From Clostridia bacterium (GTDB lineage Bacteria; Bacillota_A; Clostridia; Christensenellales; Aristaeellaceae): DNA of 36,837 nt. This document shows, in pieces, positions 15,214 through 23,348 of this stretch (position 1 is its first letter; each line of letters begins with the position of its first letter). The position numbers were made by a program, and so were the translations under genes. The DNA lies in assembly GCA_017481065.1 (NCBI GenBank), contig JAFUPT010000064.1, forward strand, positions 1-36,837. Reading direction: 5' to 3'. The notes below the pieces were generated by a model, which made no database searches, was not told the origin of the DNA, and saw only the letters and a program-made list of their open reading frames with translations.

Positions 15214-16224
15214 TCAGGCGCGCTTGCGGTTGCGCAGCACGTCGATTACAACTACGATTACCAGCACGACGCCCTTGAGCACGTCCTGCATGAAGGCGTT
15301 GATCTTCCACTGGGTCATGCCGTTGAAGAGCAGGATCAGGAAGATGATGCCGAACATGGTGCCGATCAGCTTGCCCTTACCGCCGGTAAGGCTGATGCCG
15401 CCGATGATGGAGCCGATAACGGCGTCGAATTCATAGTTCTGGCCGGAGGTGATTGCAACGGAGTTCAGGCGGCTCATCAGCACAACGCCGGAGAGGGAGG
15501 CCAGGAAGCCCGCGATTGCGAATACCAGGAAGGTGTAGAACTTGGTATCAATGCCGGCGAAGAAGGCTGCTTCGGAGCTGCCGCCGACGGCGTAGATATT
15601 GCGGCCCAGGCGGGTCTTGGTGAAGATAAACTGGGCGATGATATAAACCACCAGCATGATGATTACGCACCAGGGAATGTTCTTGCCGAACACATCCTGC
15701 AGCACGAAGCCGCGGCCGAACCACTTGATGGAATTCGGGAAGGTGGCGATGGGGGTGGCGTTGGTGATCAGCTTGGCCATGCCGTAGCAGGCATTCTGCA
15801 GGCCCAGGGTGGCGATGAAGGCGGGCAGGCCGACGTAAGCGGTCAGGAAGCCGTTCAGGGCGCCGATGATGATGCCGGCCACCAGGATGATGAGGATGGC
15901 GAGGTACGGAGGCACGGTAACGCCGCCGATCATGCCCTTCATAAGCATTGCGCCGAGGCAGCTGGTGAAGGCCACGTTTCTGCCGAGGGAGAGGTCGAAA
16001 TTGCCGGTGAGCAGGATGATGGCCTGGCCGAGGGCGCAGATTGCGACGGTCGAGGACTGAAGCAGGATGTTCTTCCAGTTATCCCAGGTCATAAAATTAT
16101 CGGTACTTACCCAGAGGATCAGGCTCAGCAGGACGATGCCCACCACTGCCACATAGTCCTTGCTGAATTTGGAAATTGCATTCAGCACCGGATTGGGCTT
16201 TCTCTTTGCAGTCGCTTCACTCAT
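15214..16224 (-). CDS. Sugar ABC transporter permease (RbsC/MglC type)
   Basis: 336 aa, multi-spanning (about 8-10 hydrophobic segments from VAVVGIVLLSLILWV near residue 33 onward). AICALGQAIILLTGNFDLSLGRNVAF near the N-terminus matches the family's TGGIDLSVG motif, and SLTGGKGKLIGTMFGIIFLILLFNGM near the end corresponds to the conserved C-terminal loop and helix. It forms the membrane channel for the sugar delivered by the binding protein. The start at 16224 follows GGGAGG. First gene of the transporter operon, divergent from the DegT aminotransferase. Confidence 0.92.
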   Translation of the reverse strand: MSEATAKRKPNPVLNAISKFSKDYVAVVGIVLLSLILWVSTDNFMTWDNWKNILLQSSTVAICALGQAIILLTGNFDLSLGRNVAFTSCLGAMLMKGMIGGVTVPPYLAILIILVAGIIIGALNGFLTAYVGLPAFIATLGLQNACYGMAKLITNATPIATFPNSIKWFGRGFVLQDVFGKNIPWCVIIMLVVYIIAQFIFTKTRLGRNIYAVGGSSEAAFFAGIDTKFYTFLVFAIAGFLASLSGVVLMSRLNSVAITSGQNYEFDAVIGSIIGGISLTGGKGKLIGTMFGIIFLILLFNGMTQWKINAFMQDVLKGVVLVIVVVIDVLRNRKRA

Positions 16225-16352
16225 TACAAAATACCTCCCGTTCCCTTTGTTGCAGATGTCTGTACGCGATTTAAAATCCATTCCTTGGCAGTGACCGAGA
16301 TCTGAACTCCGAGTTTACATTTTAACCCAAACCTACTTCAAATCTTAATCAC

Positions 16353-16400
16353 AATATACAATTTAACATATTCTGCGTGCAAATACAAGCAATTTTTGCA
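16353..16400 (-). promoter_or_regulatory. Promoter of the ABC transporter operon with overlapping TGCAA inverted repeat
   Basis: Minus strand TTGCAC (16377-16382), 18-bp spacer, TATATT (16353-16358). The -35 overlaps TGCAAA, whose inverse TTTTGCA is at 16394-16400, in nearly the same geometry (23 versus 22 bp overall) as in front of the TIM operon. Confidence 0.5.
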
Positions 16401-16472
16401 TGGTAAAACCTGAAAATTTTATGCAAATAACGCAAACAAGGCTTAACATTCTCTTTTTTCCTTTACAAACCG

Positions 16473-16502
16473 TTGACAGGAGGCAAAAAAAGCTGGTATG
16501 AT
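16473..16502 (+). promoter_or_regulatory. Promoter of the DegT-Gfo/Idh operon
   Basis: TTGACA (16473-16478), 18-bp spacer, TATGAT (16497-16502). This is close to the sigma-A consensus. A GGAGG site at 16553-16557 precedes the ATG. Confidence 0.7.
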
Positions 16503-16562
16503 TGAAGTATCAGTTGCAGAGCGTATTTTACATGGAAAAACATGGAGATTTTGGAGGTAAAT

Positions 16563-17879
16563 ATGGGAAAGAAAGCTTCGGACTTCCGCTACAATACCGG
16601 TGAAACCAGGGTGCCGTGGGCTGCCGTCGGCGAAAATTACAATGCCGAGGATTTGATGGCCGTGATCGAATTCATGATGCAGGGCAAGGGCGAGGAATAT
16701 GAAAAGGCCCTGGCTGCCGTGAAGGAAAACATTTATGCCCTGGACAAGGTTTCCACCCCGCCCGGAAAGCTCTCCCTGGACAAGCAAGTGGCCCGCGCGG
16801 AAGCGGCCTGCGATGAATATCTGGGCGCCAAGGGCAGCCTCTTCCTCACCAACTGCACCGCCGGTTTCGAAATTGCCGGCAAATATGCAAACCTCGGCCC
16901 GGGCGACGAGGTAATCGTGCCCGCCATCACCTTCATCGCCACCATGGCTTACCCGCTGCACATGGGCTGCAAGCTGGTATTTGCCGATGTGGACCCCATC
17001 ACCCTGAATATGGACCCCGCAGATGTGGAGCGCAAGGTGACCGAGAAGACCAAGATGATCATCCCGGTGCACATCGGCGGCTATCCCTGCGATATGGACG
17101 CCATCAACGCCATCGCCAAGAAGCACGATATCGTGGTACTCGAGGACGCGGCCCATGCATTCGGCGCGGAATATAAAGGAAGGAAAATCGGCACGATCTC
17201 CGATTTCACCTCCTTCAGCTTCCACGAGGTGAAGAACATCACCTCCTTCGGCGAGGGCGGCGTGCTGACCAGCAACATTGAATCCTTCCGCGACGGCGAT
17301 ATGCGCGCCGCCCGCTTCCTGGGATTGGATTTCAGCCGCTCCATCAAGAACTGGCTGTATGATATCTCCCCCATGCAGGGCAAATACGGCCCCTTCGTGG
17401 CGGGCAACGCTTCCACCACGGAAATCCAGGGCCTGGGCCTCGCGCTGCAGGTGGCCAGAAACGATGAAATCCTGGAAGCCCGCCGCCAGGCTGCAATGTA
17501 CCTCTCCGAGCGCCTGAGCGTTTGCGACGCCCTGATTCCCCAGGACGACGGCTCCGAGCGCGGCGTGAAGCCCAGCTTCCACCTCTACCGCCTGCTGATC
17601 GATCCGGAGAAGGCCGGTGGAAACGTGCAGACCTTCAAGAAGAAGATCACCGAAAAGGGCGTTACCACCATCCCCCACTTCGGCCCGCTCTACCGCTTCC
17701 GCGTGCTGGAATCCTTCGGCTACAACGCCGATGAAATCGCCGCCACCTGCCCGAACTGCGAGGAAGTGTTCAACAACCGCTTCACCCATTTCCCCTGCTA
17801 CGGCCTCTCTCCCGAGCAGCTGGAGTACATGGCTGACGCCATCCTCGAAACCATCGATGAGATGCAGCGCGGTGTTTAA
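16563..17879 (+). CDS. DegT/DnrJ/EryC1/StrS-family PLP aminotransferase
   Basis: 438 aa. PLP motifs of the sugar aminotransferase family are clear: GDEVIVPAITFIATMAYPLH (114-133), IIPVHIGGYPCDMDAI, VVLEDAAHAFGAEYKG (PLP-ring Asp195) and SFSFHEVKNITSFGEGGVLT with the Schiff-base Lys224. Members add or remove an amino group on keto-sugars or cyclitols. The N-terminus is longer than usual, with a segment of about 70 residues before the core. The start at 16563 follows GGAGG at 5 nt; an ATG 21 nt upstream has no good site. It has a strong promoter and is followed by a Gfo/Idh oxidoreductase, a pairing known from kanosamine (NtdA/NtdC) and inosamine pathways. Direction is open, but the cluster context favours catabolism. 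Confidence 0.9.
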   Translation: MGKKASDFRYNTGETRVPWAAVGENYNAEDLMAVIEFMMQGKGEEYEKALAAVKENIYALDKVSTPPGKLSLDKQVARAEAACDEYLGAKGSLFLTNCTAGFEIAGKYANLGPGDEVIVPAITFIATMAYPLHMGCKLVFADVDPITLNMDPADVERKVTEKTKMIIPVHIGGYPCDMDAINAIAKKHDIVVLEDAAHAFGAEYKGRKIGTISDFTSFSFHEVKNITSFGEGGVLTSNIESFRDGDMRAARFLGLDFSRSIKNWLYDISPMQGKYGPFVAGNASTTEIQGLGLALQVARNDEILEARRQAAMYLSERLSVCDALIPQDDGSERGVKPSFHLYRLLIDPEKAGGNVQTFKKKITEKGVTTIPHFGPLYRFRVLESFGYNADEIAATCPNCEEVFNNRFTHFPCYGLSPEQLEYMADAILETIDEMQRGV

Positions 17880-17897
17880 GCGCAGGAGGAACGGAGC

Positions 17898-18941
17898 ATG
17901 AAGAAAGTAAAATGGGGCGTGCTCGGCGCAGGAGGCATTGCGGACCGCCGCACCATTCCCGGCATGATGCTCTCTGAAAATGCCGAGCTGGTGGCCGTGA
18001 TGGAAATCAACCCCGAATTTGCAGAATCCCTGCGCGCAAAGTACAATGCCAAGCGCGCCTATACCGATGAAGACGCGCTGCTCAATGATCCCGAGGTGGA
18101 GGCGGTGTACATCTCCTCCCCCGTGGTGTGCCATGCGCGCCAGTGCGAAAAGGCCATCGCCGCAGGCAAGCACATCCTGGTGGAAAAGCCCCTGGGCATG
18201 ACCGCCGCAGAGAGCGAAGCCATCTGCGCTAAGGCCCGCGAAAAGGGCGTCAAGATGGCCACCGGCCTGATGATGCGCTACAATACTTACCACCAGGCCA
18301 TCCGCGATATGATCGCAGAAGGCAAGCTGGGCAAAATCGTTTCCTGCCACGCGCAGTTCACCTGCTGGTATCCCGACATGGAAAATTGCTGGCGGCAGGA
18401 CAAGAAGCTGGCCGGCGGCGGCGCGATGACCGATATGGGCATCCACTGCCTGGACCTGCTGGAATACCTCACCGATTCCGAAATCGTGCGCGTTGCCGGC
18501 ATGAAGGACACCATGACCTTCAGCTACAATGTTGAGGACGCCTGTTCCGCGCTCTTCAAGCTCAGCTGCGGCGCCTTCGGCACCGTGGACGCCAACTTCA
18601 ACATCCCCGATGATGCAGCCAAGTGCCGCCTGGAAATTTACGGCACCGCCGGCAGCGTGCGCGCGGAGGGTTCCCTCGGCCAGGTGGACGGCGGCGATGT
18701 GCTGGTCACTTTCTCCGATCCCACCCTCGGCTACAGCGCCATCCAGGACCGCAGCGCCAGCAACGACCAAAAGCTCAGCGGCGCAGAAGCCAACCTCTAC
18801 GAGCGGGAAATCACCTCCTTCGGCGAATCCATTCTCAACGGCCGCAAGATCGAGGTGCCCGCCGAGGCAGCAGCGCATGTGCAGAAGGTGATCGAGGCGA
18901 TTTACGAGTCCTCCGATACCGGGAAGTATATTGAGCTGTAA
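17898..18941 (+). CDS. Gfo/Idh/MocA-family NAD(P)-dependent oxidoreductase
   Basis: 347 aa, typical. The N-terminal Rossmann fold has GVLGAGGIADRRTIPGM (7-23), followed by AVYISSPVVCHARQCEKAIAAGKHILVEKPLG (69-100), which holds the EKP catalytic motif, and a C-terminal beta-sheet dimer domain with GGAMTDMGIHCLDLLEYL carrying the conserved His. Members oxidise a hydroxyl of a sugar or cyclitol to a ketone or the reverse. It is 18 bp after the aminotransferase stop, with AGGAGG before its ATG, so the two are one operon: one forms a ketone, the other exchanges it with an amine. Its substrate is not readable from sequence. Confidence 0.9.
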   Translation: MKKVKWGVLGAGGIADRRTIPGMMLSENAELVAVMEINPEFAESLRAKYNAKRAYTDEDALLNDPEVEAVYISSPVVCHARQCEKAIAAGKHILVEKPLGMTAAESEAICAKAREKGVKMATGLMMRYNTYHQAIRDMIAEGKLGKIVSCHAQFTCWYPDMENCWRQDKKLAGGGAMTDMGIHCLDLLEYLTDSEIVRVAGMKDTMTFSYNVEDACSALFKLSCGAFGTVDANFNIPDDAAKCRLEIYGTAGSVRAEGSLGQVDGGDVLVTFSDPTLGYSAIQDRSASNDQKLSGAEANLYEREITSFGESILNGRKIEVPAEAAAHVQKVIEAIYESSDTGKYIEL

Positions 18942-18969
18942 CCAAGGGGAGGCGCTGGGGGACGACGGA

Positions 18970-19160
18970 CAGGGGCGCTGTCCCTGCACCCTGCAAGGGG
19001 AAATGATTTCCCCTTGACCCCTCTGTATAAAAAAATCGACCTCGGAGCGAGGTCGATTTTTTTGTATAATATTTAAGGCACGCATTGCGTGCCTTTTGTG
19101 TCGGGTCCAGGGGGCGGCTCGCCCCCTGGCAGGGGTTCTTAGGGGACGGAGTCCCCTAAG
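18970..19160. repeat. Compound hairpin element 3 with terminators
   Basis: CAGGG/CCCTG hairpin (18970-18986), core B variant with CAAGGGG/CCCCTTG arms and ATGAT centre (18994-19016), terminator, GGCACGC-ATT-GCGTGCC (19077-19093), CCAGGGGGC/GCCCCCTGG (19107-19129) and CTTAGGGGAC/GTCCCCTAAG (19138-19160). It separates the convergent Gfo/Idh and queA genes. Confidence 0.75.
19029..19063. terminator. Bidirectional intrinsic terminator
   Basis: ATCGACCTC/GAGGTCGAT stem with GGAGC-type loop, flanked by A and T runs of about seven. It ends the Gfo/Idh and queA transcripts. Confidence 0.85.
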
Positions 19161-19169
19161 CGTCCTCCC

Positions 19170-20189
19170 TTACTCAATAAACATCGCGTCGCCGAAGGAG
19201 AAGAAGCGATAGTTTTCCGCGACGGCGGTGTTGTACACATCGAGGATGTGCTCGCGGTCATAGAGCGCGGAGACGAGCATCAGCAGGGTGGAGCCGGGCA
19301 GGTGGAAATTGGTGATCAGCGCGTCCACCATCTGGTATTTATAGCCGGGCCAGATAAAGATATTGGTATCCCCGCTCCTGGCCATCAGCCTGCCGTTTTC
19401 AGCGGCGGATTCGAGGGTGCGCACGCTGGTGGTGCCCACGGCAATCACGCGGCTGCCGCGCTCCCGGGCAGCGTTGATGCGGCGGGCGGCATCCTCAGTG
19501 ACCTCAAAGTACTCGGAATGCATCTCGTGCTCCTCCACATTTTCCACCTTGACGGGGCGGAAGGTGCCCAGGCCCACATGCAGCAGCACCGGCACGATAT
19601 CGATGCCCTTATTGCGGATGCGGTCCATCAGCTCCGGAGTGAAGTGCAGGCCGGCGGTCGGCGCGGCGGCGGAGCCCTCCTGCCTGGCATAGACGGTCTG
19701 GTAGCGCTCGCGGTTCTCCAGCTTTTCGTGGATATAAGGCGGCAGCGGCATCTCGCCCAGCGCATCCAGCGCGGCTTCCATCGTGCCCTCGCACTCGAAA
19801 TCCACAATGCGGCCGCCGTCGGAGGTGGTTTCCACGATGGTGGCCACCAGCCTGCCGCCGCCGAAGATCACCTGCGCGCCGGGCTTTAATTTCTTGCCGG
19901 GGCGCACCAGCGTTTCCCATTTCTTCGGGGCCAGCTGCTTCAAAAGCAAAATTTCGCAGGCGCCGCCGGTGGGCTTTTCGCCGATCAGCCGGGCGGGAAT
20001 CACGCGGGTTTCATTCACCACCAGCACATCGCCGGGGTTCAGATAATCGATGATATCGTAAAAATGCTTGTGCTCGATGGAATGATCGCCCCTGTGGATC
20101 ACCATCAGCCGGCTGTGGTCGCGGGGCTCCACCGGAGTCTGGGCAATTTTCTCCTCGGGGAGATCATATGTGAAATCGGATAGTTTCAT
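19170..20189 (-). CDS. queA: tRNA preQ1(34) S-adenosylmethionine ribosyltransferase-isomerase
   Basis: 339 aa, full length. QueA transfers the ribosyl of S-adenosylmethionine to preQ1 at tRNA position 34 to make epoxyqueuosine in the cytoplasm. Recognised from [66 protein letters not shown], and the C-terminal [20 protein letters not shown]. The start at 20189 was preferred over a GTG three codons upstream; AAGG lies before it. It follows ruvB on the same strand after a 364-bp gap filled with hairpins. No other queuosine genes are present. Confidence 0.96.
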   Translation of the reverse strand: MKLSDFTYDLPEEKIAQTPVEPRDHSRLMVIHRGDHSIEHKHFYDIIDYLNPGDVLVVNETRVIPARLIGEKPTGGACEILLLKQLAPKKWETLVRPGKKLKPGAQVIFGGGRLVATIVETTSDGGRIVDFECEGTMEAALDALGEMPLPPYIHEKLENRERYQTVYARQEGSAAAPTAGLHFTPELMDRIRNKGIDIVPVLLHVGLGTFRPVKVENVEEHEMHSEYFEVTEDAARRINAARERGSRVIAVGTTSVRTLESAAENGRLMARSGDTNIFIWPGYKYQMVDALITNFHLPGSTLLMLVSALYDREHILDVYNTAVAENYRFFSFGDAMFIE

Positions 20190-20225
20190 GCTGTTCACCT
20201 TTCTGGGAAGGAGTGGGACGTGCCG

Positions 20226-20540
20226 GGGCGCTGTCCCGGACCCCGGCAGTGACGCTGTCCCTGCACCCTGCCAAAGGGAATGATTCCCTTTGGTATCCCC
20301 TGTATTGCGCTGCTACGCAGCGCTGGAGATATATACGGCGGGATGTGGGCATCCCGCCCTACAGATCGTGATGATTGGGGCAGACAACCCCTCAGTCACC
20401 TTCGGTGACAGCTCCCCTTGCACAGGGGAGCCTTTTATTTTTCTCGCAAATCGTGCCCGCTCCGGGCGCGATTTGCTTTGTGCCGGGTCCAGGGGGAGGC
20501 TCTCCCCCTGGTCAGGGGTTTGGGGGCGGACAGCCCCCAA
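20226..20540. repeat. Hairpin array between ruvB and queA
   Basis: The 364-bp gap holds no gene but at least seven hairpins: core B variant with CCAAAGGGA arms and ATGAT centre (20271-20293), GCGCTGC/GCAGCGC (20307-20323), GGCGGGATG/CATCCCGCC (20337-20358), GTCACC-TTC-GGTGAC (20395-20409) followed directly by GCTCCCC/GGGGAGC (20411-20431) with T-rich flank, GCAAATCG/CGATTTGC with GCCCG/CGGGC (20446-20476), CCAGGGGGA/TCCCCCTGG (20489-20511) and TTGGGGGC/GCCCCCAA (20520-20540). Two adjacent hairpins of the CAGTCAC...GCTCCCC kind recall an interspersed repeat seen in other gut Firmicutes (recollection, not checked). Confidence 0.7.
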
Positions 20541-20553
20541 CGGTTCTCCCCCG

Positions 20554-21591
20554 TCACACATCCATCCGCAGCTGCTTGTTCTCCACGGCCTGCGGCATGG
20601 AAACGCCCATGTGCTCGTAGGCGGCCTTGGTGCACACGCGGCCGCGGGGGGTGCGCATGATGAAGCCGAGCTGCAGGAGATAGGGTTCATACACATCCTC
20701 GATGGTGGCGGCGTCCTCGCCGGTGGTGGCGGCAAGGGTATCCAGGCCCACGGGACCGCCGCCGAAGCGATCGATCATGGAAGAGAGCATGGCGCGGTCG
20801 GTCTGATCGAGGCCGAGCTCATCGATTTCGAGGATATCGAGGGCCTCCCGGGCATTTTCAACGGTGATCTTGCCATCGCCGCGGACCTCGGCGAAATCGC
20901 GCACGCGGCGGATGAGGCGGTTGGCGATTCGGGGCGTACCCCGGGACCGGCTGGCGATCTCCAGCGCGCCGTCCGGGTCGCATTCGACTTTCAGTATCTT
21001 CGCAGAGCGCTGCACGATCACGGCCAGCTGCTCCGGCGTGTACATTTCCAGGCGGAAGGAGATGCCGAAGCGGTCGCGCAGGGGGCTGGAGAGCATGCCC
21101 GCGCGGGTGGTGGCGCCGATCAGGGTGAATTTGGGAAGATCGAGGCGGATGGAGCGGGCGGACGGACCCTTGCCGATGATGATATCGAGGGCATAGTCCT
21201 CCATGGCGGGATAGAGCACCTCCTCCACGGCATGGCTGAGGCGATGAATCTCGTCGATGAAGAGCACGTCTCCTGCGTTCAGATTGGTGAGGATGGAGGC
21301 GAGGTCGCCGGCGCGCTCGATGGCCGGGCCGCTGGTGACGCGGATGTTGTGGCCCATTTCGGCGGCGACGATGCCCGCGAGGGTGGTTTTGCCTAGTCCG
21401 GGCGGGCCATAGAGCAGGATGTGGTCCAGCGGCTCGCGGCGGGCGATGGCGGCCTGCATGTAAACATTCAGGCCCTTCTTGAGCTTATCCTGGCCGATGT
21501 ATTCCGAGAGCGCATGCGGGCGCAGGCTCTGCTCCGCATCGTTGTCCTCCTCCCGGAAGCCGGAGGTGATGAGTCTCTCTTCGTCGTGCAT
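20554..21591 (-). CDS. ruvB: Holliday junction branch-migration DNA helicase RuvB
   Basis: 345 aa. The hexameric AAA+ motor that drives branch migration at Holliday junctions. Walker [10 protein letters not shown] at 63-70, Walker [10 protein letters not shown] near 113, sensor [21 protein letters not shown], and the C-terminal winged-helix region ending [24 protein letters not shown]. The start at 21591 follows GGAGAA; the longer in-frame opening would overlap murJ. It is 10 bp after murJ, in the same operon, and ruvA is not adjacent, which is unusual since ruvA and ruvB are often together. Confidence 0.97.
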   Translation of the reverse strand: MHDEERLITSGFREEDNDAEQSLRPHALSEYIGQDKLKKGLNVYMQAAIARREPLDHILLYGPPGLGKTTLAGIVAAEMGHNIRVTSGPAIERAGDLASILTNLNAGDVLFIDEIHRLSHAVEEVLYPAMEDYALDIIIGKGPSARSIRLDLPKFTLIGATTRAGMLSSPLRDRFGISFRLEMYTPEQLAVIVQRSAKILKVECDPDGALEIASRSRGTPRIANRLIRRVRDFAEVRGDGKITVENAREALDILEIDELGLDQTDRAMLSSMIDRFGGGPVGLDTLAATTGEDAATIEDVYEPYLLQLGFIMRTPRGRVCTKAAYEHMGVSMPQAVENKQLRMDV

Positions 21592-21601
21592 GGTATTCTC
21601 C

Positions 21602-23137
21602 TTATTTGTTGCGCCGGGCGACGCGGCTCCATACCGCGCGCAGGGCCTCCACCCGCAGCGCAAGGCAGGCAGCGCCATAGGCGATGATGGATACGCCCGC
21701 AGCGGCGGCGAGGCGCAGGAAGGTGGTGATCGTGGTGGAAGACTGGGGCAGCGCGCGGTTCATCAGGAAGCAGGCGACGGCGGCAACGCCCGTGGCGAGG
21801 ATAATCTTTGCCATATCCGGCAGTATCTTCCTGAGCCCGATGTGGCCCATATGCCGCCGCAGCAGCACAAACATCACGGCGGAGCCGATGTAGCTGGAGA
21901 TGGCGGTGGCCAGCGCCAGTCCCCTCGCGCCCATGAAGCGGCGCAGGATGATATTCAGGATGATGTTCAGCACCACCACCAGGCAGGATACATAGAAGGG
22001 GGTCTTGGTATCCTGCACGGAATGGAAGGTGCGGTTCAGGAAATCGCGCATGCCGAAGGAGGGCACGCCGATCAGATAGAACATGAGCACGCCGCCGGTG
22101 AGCAGCACGGATTCCATCGTAAAGCTGCCGCGCATGTAAATCATCTTCACCACATCGTTGGAGAGGATCATGGCGATGGCCACGATGGGCAGGGCGACCA
22201 GGGAGATCAGCAGTATGCTGTGGCGCAGGGAGCTGAGCACGCCTTCCTTATTGTTCGCGGCGGCCTGCTTGCTCATGCGGGAGAACATGATGGTGGTGAG
22301 CGGCACCATCAAAACGCCCAGCAGGAAGGTGATCAGCTTGTAGGCATAGTTCATGGCGGAGATGGAGCCCGCCGCCAGCCCGGATGCGAGGGATCGGTCG
22401 ATCAGGTGGTTGATTTCGCTCACGCCCATGGAGAGCACTGCCGGACCCGCCAGCACCAGCAGGCGGTGGAAGCGCTTATCCCGGAAGTTGAGCACCGGGG
22501 TATACTTGAACCAGCCCTTCAGGAAGGGAATCAGGATCAGCATCTGCAGCACGCTCGCGGCAAACACGCCCCATGCGATAGCCTCGATGCCCAGCTTTCC
22601 GGAGAAGAAAACCACGGAGGCGATCACCGCCACGCTGAGGGGGAAGCCGGTGAGCTGCGCGGCCATGAAGCGCTCCATGGCGTTGAGCAGGCTGGAAAAC
22701 ACGATGCTTACGATGTTGAACACCAGGCCCAGCAGCATGATGCGGGTCATCTTCACGGTGAGGGCGATGCCGGCGGCGTCAAACTGGAAGATCAGCTTCA
22801 CGATGGGCTCGGCAAAGGCAAACATCACCGCTGCGATCACCAGCGCGGCGAGGGCAAAGAGGTTCACCGCGTTGCTGGCGAAATTGTTGGAATGATCCAG
22901 GCTGTGCTTCTCCCGCTCCTCCACAAAGAGGGGCACGATGGTGGCCGTAATGCAGGAATTGAAGAGCAGCACGGGCAGGTAAAACAGGGTGTAGGCGGAA
23001 GCATAGGCGTCGTTTTCAATGCCGGTGCCATAGTAACCGGCGGTGATCACATCGCGCAGCAGGCCGAATACTTTGCTGAGAATGATAACCACCGTAACCA
23101 GCGCGGTGGTGCGGATCAATTTATCCTTGCGTGCCAA
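21602..23137 (-). CDS. murJ: Lipid II flippase MurJ (MviN family)
   Basis: 511 aa, with 14 predicted membrane segments in the MATE-like MVF fold. It flips the peptidoglycan precursor lipid II across the membrane. Recognised from the N-terminal [42 protein letters not shown] and the later [25 protein letters not shown], all typical of the family. The start is taken as TTG at 23137, 8 nt after GGAGG: an opening from 23191 would contain the extended -10 promoter TGCTATACT. Followed by ruvB 10 bp later. A conserved essential function; nothing odd otherwise. Confidence 0.93.
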   Translation of the reverse strand: MARKDKLIRTTALVTVVIILSKVFGLLRDVITAGYYGTGIENDAYASAYTLFYLPVLLFNSCITATIVPLFVEEREKHSLDHSNNFASNAVNLFALAALVIAAVMFAFAEPIVKLIFQFDAAGIALTVKMTRIMLLGLVFNIVSIVFSSLLNAMERFMAAQLTGFPLSVAVIASVVFFSGKLGIEAIAWGVFAASVLQMLILIPFLKGWFKYTPVLNFRDKRFHRLLVLAGPAVLSMGVSEINHLIDRSLASGLAAGSISAMNYAYKLITFLLGVLMVPLTTIMFSRMSKQAAANNKEGVLSSLRHSILLISLVALPIVAIAMILSNDVVKMIYMRGSFTMESVLLTGGVLMFYLIGVPSFGMRDFLNRTFHSVQDTKTPFYVSCLVVVLNIILNIILRRFMGARGLALATAISSYIGSAVMFVLLRRHMGHIGLRKILPDMAKIILATGVAAVACFLMNRALPQSSTTITTFLRLAAAAGVSIIAYGAACLALRVEALRAVWSRVARRNK

Positions 23138-23179
23138 GACACAAACCTCCACAATATTCCACAATAATATATATAAGAG

Positions 23180-23188
23180 AGTATAGCA
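23180..23188 (-). promoter_or_regulatory. Extended -10 promoter of murJ-ruvB
   Basis: Minus strand TGCTATACT, an extended -10 box with no strong -35. It places the transcript start near 23173, downstream of the longest open frame's start. Confidence 0.5.
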
Positions 23189-23294
23189 CAACTGAGGTTA
23201 AAATACCATCCCATGGATGTGAAATCCGAACATATATTCCGCCATCCCCTTCACATATTTTTTAACACAACGTGGTGGAGTCTTTTCGGAAATG

Positions 23295-23303
23295 TGGTAC
23301 AAT
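23295..23303 (+). promoter_or_regulatory. Extended -10 promoter of serC-serA
   Basis: TGGTACAAT, an extended -10 box about 46 bp before the serC ATG. No clear -35. No T-box or other leader was seen in the short gap. Confidence 0.4.
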
Positions 23304-23348
23304 AGGGGATATTAATCGGCAATGTCCGGAAAGGAAGATGTACATACT

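Larger units (their letters stand above)
16225..16562. promoter_or_regulatory. Divergent promoter region between permease and DegT genes
   Basis: 338 bp without genes. It holds the two promoters listed separately, the inverted repeat TGCAAA (16378-16383)/TTTTGCA (16394-16400), and two direct copies of TGCAAATA (16378 and 16422). A strong A+T bias runs from about 16320 to 16450. No riboswitch or small RNA was recognised. Confidence 0.5.

Noticed and set aside
16563..18941. Kanosamine biosynthesis operon (ntdABC-like)
   Set aside because: No NtdB-type phosphatase, sequence similarity was only judged at motif level, and the neighbourhood looks catabolic; kept only as one possibility.
16443..19085. 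Very long open frame of about 880 codons antisense to the DegT and Gfo/Idh genes
   Set aside because: It is a GC-bias shadow in the opposite frame: no family motifs, His/Ala/Gly-rich translation and a better gene on the other strand.
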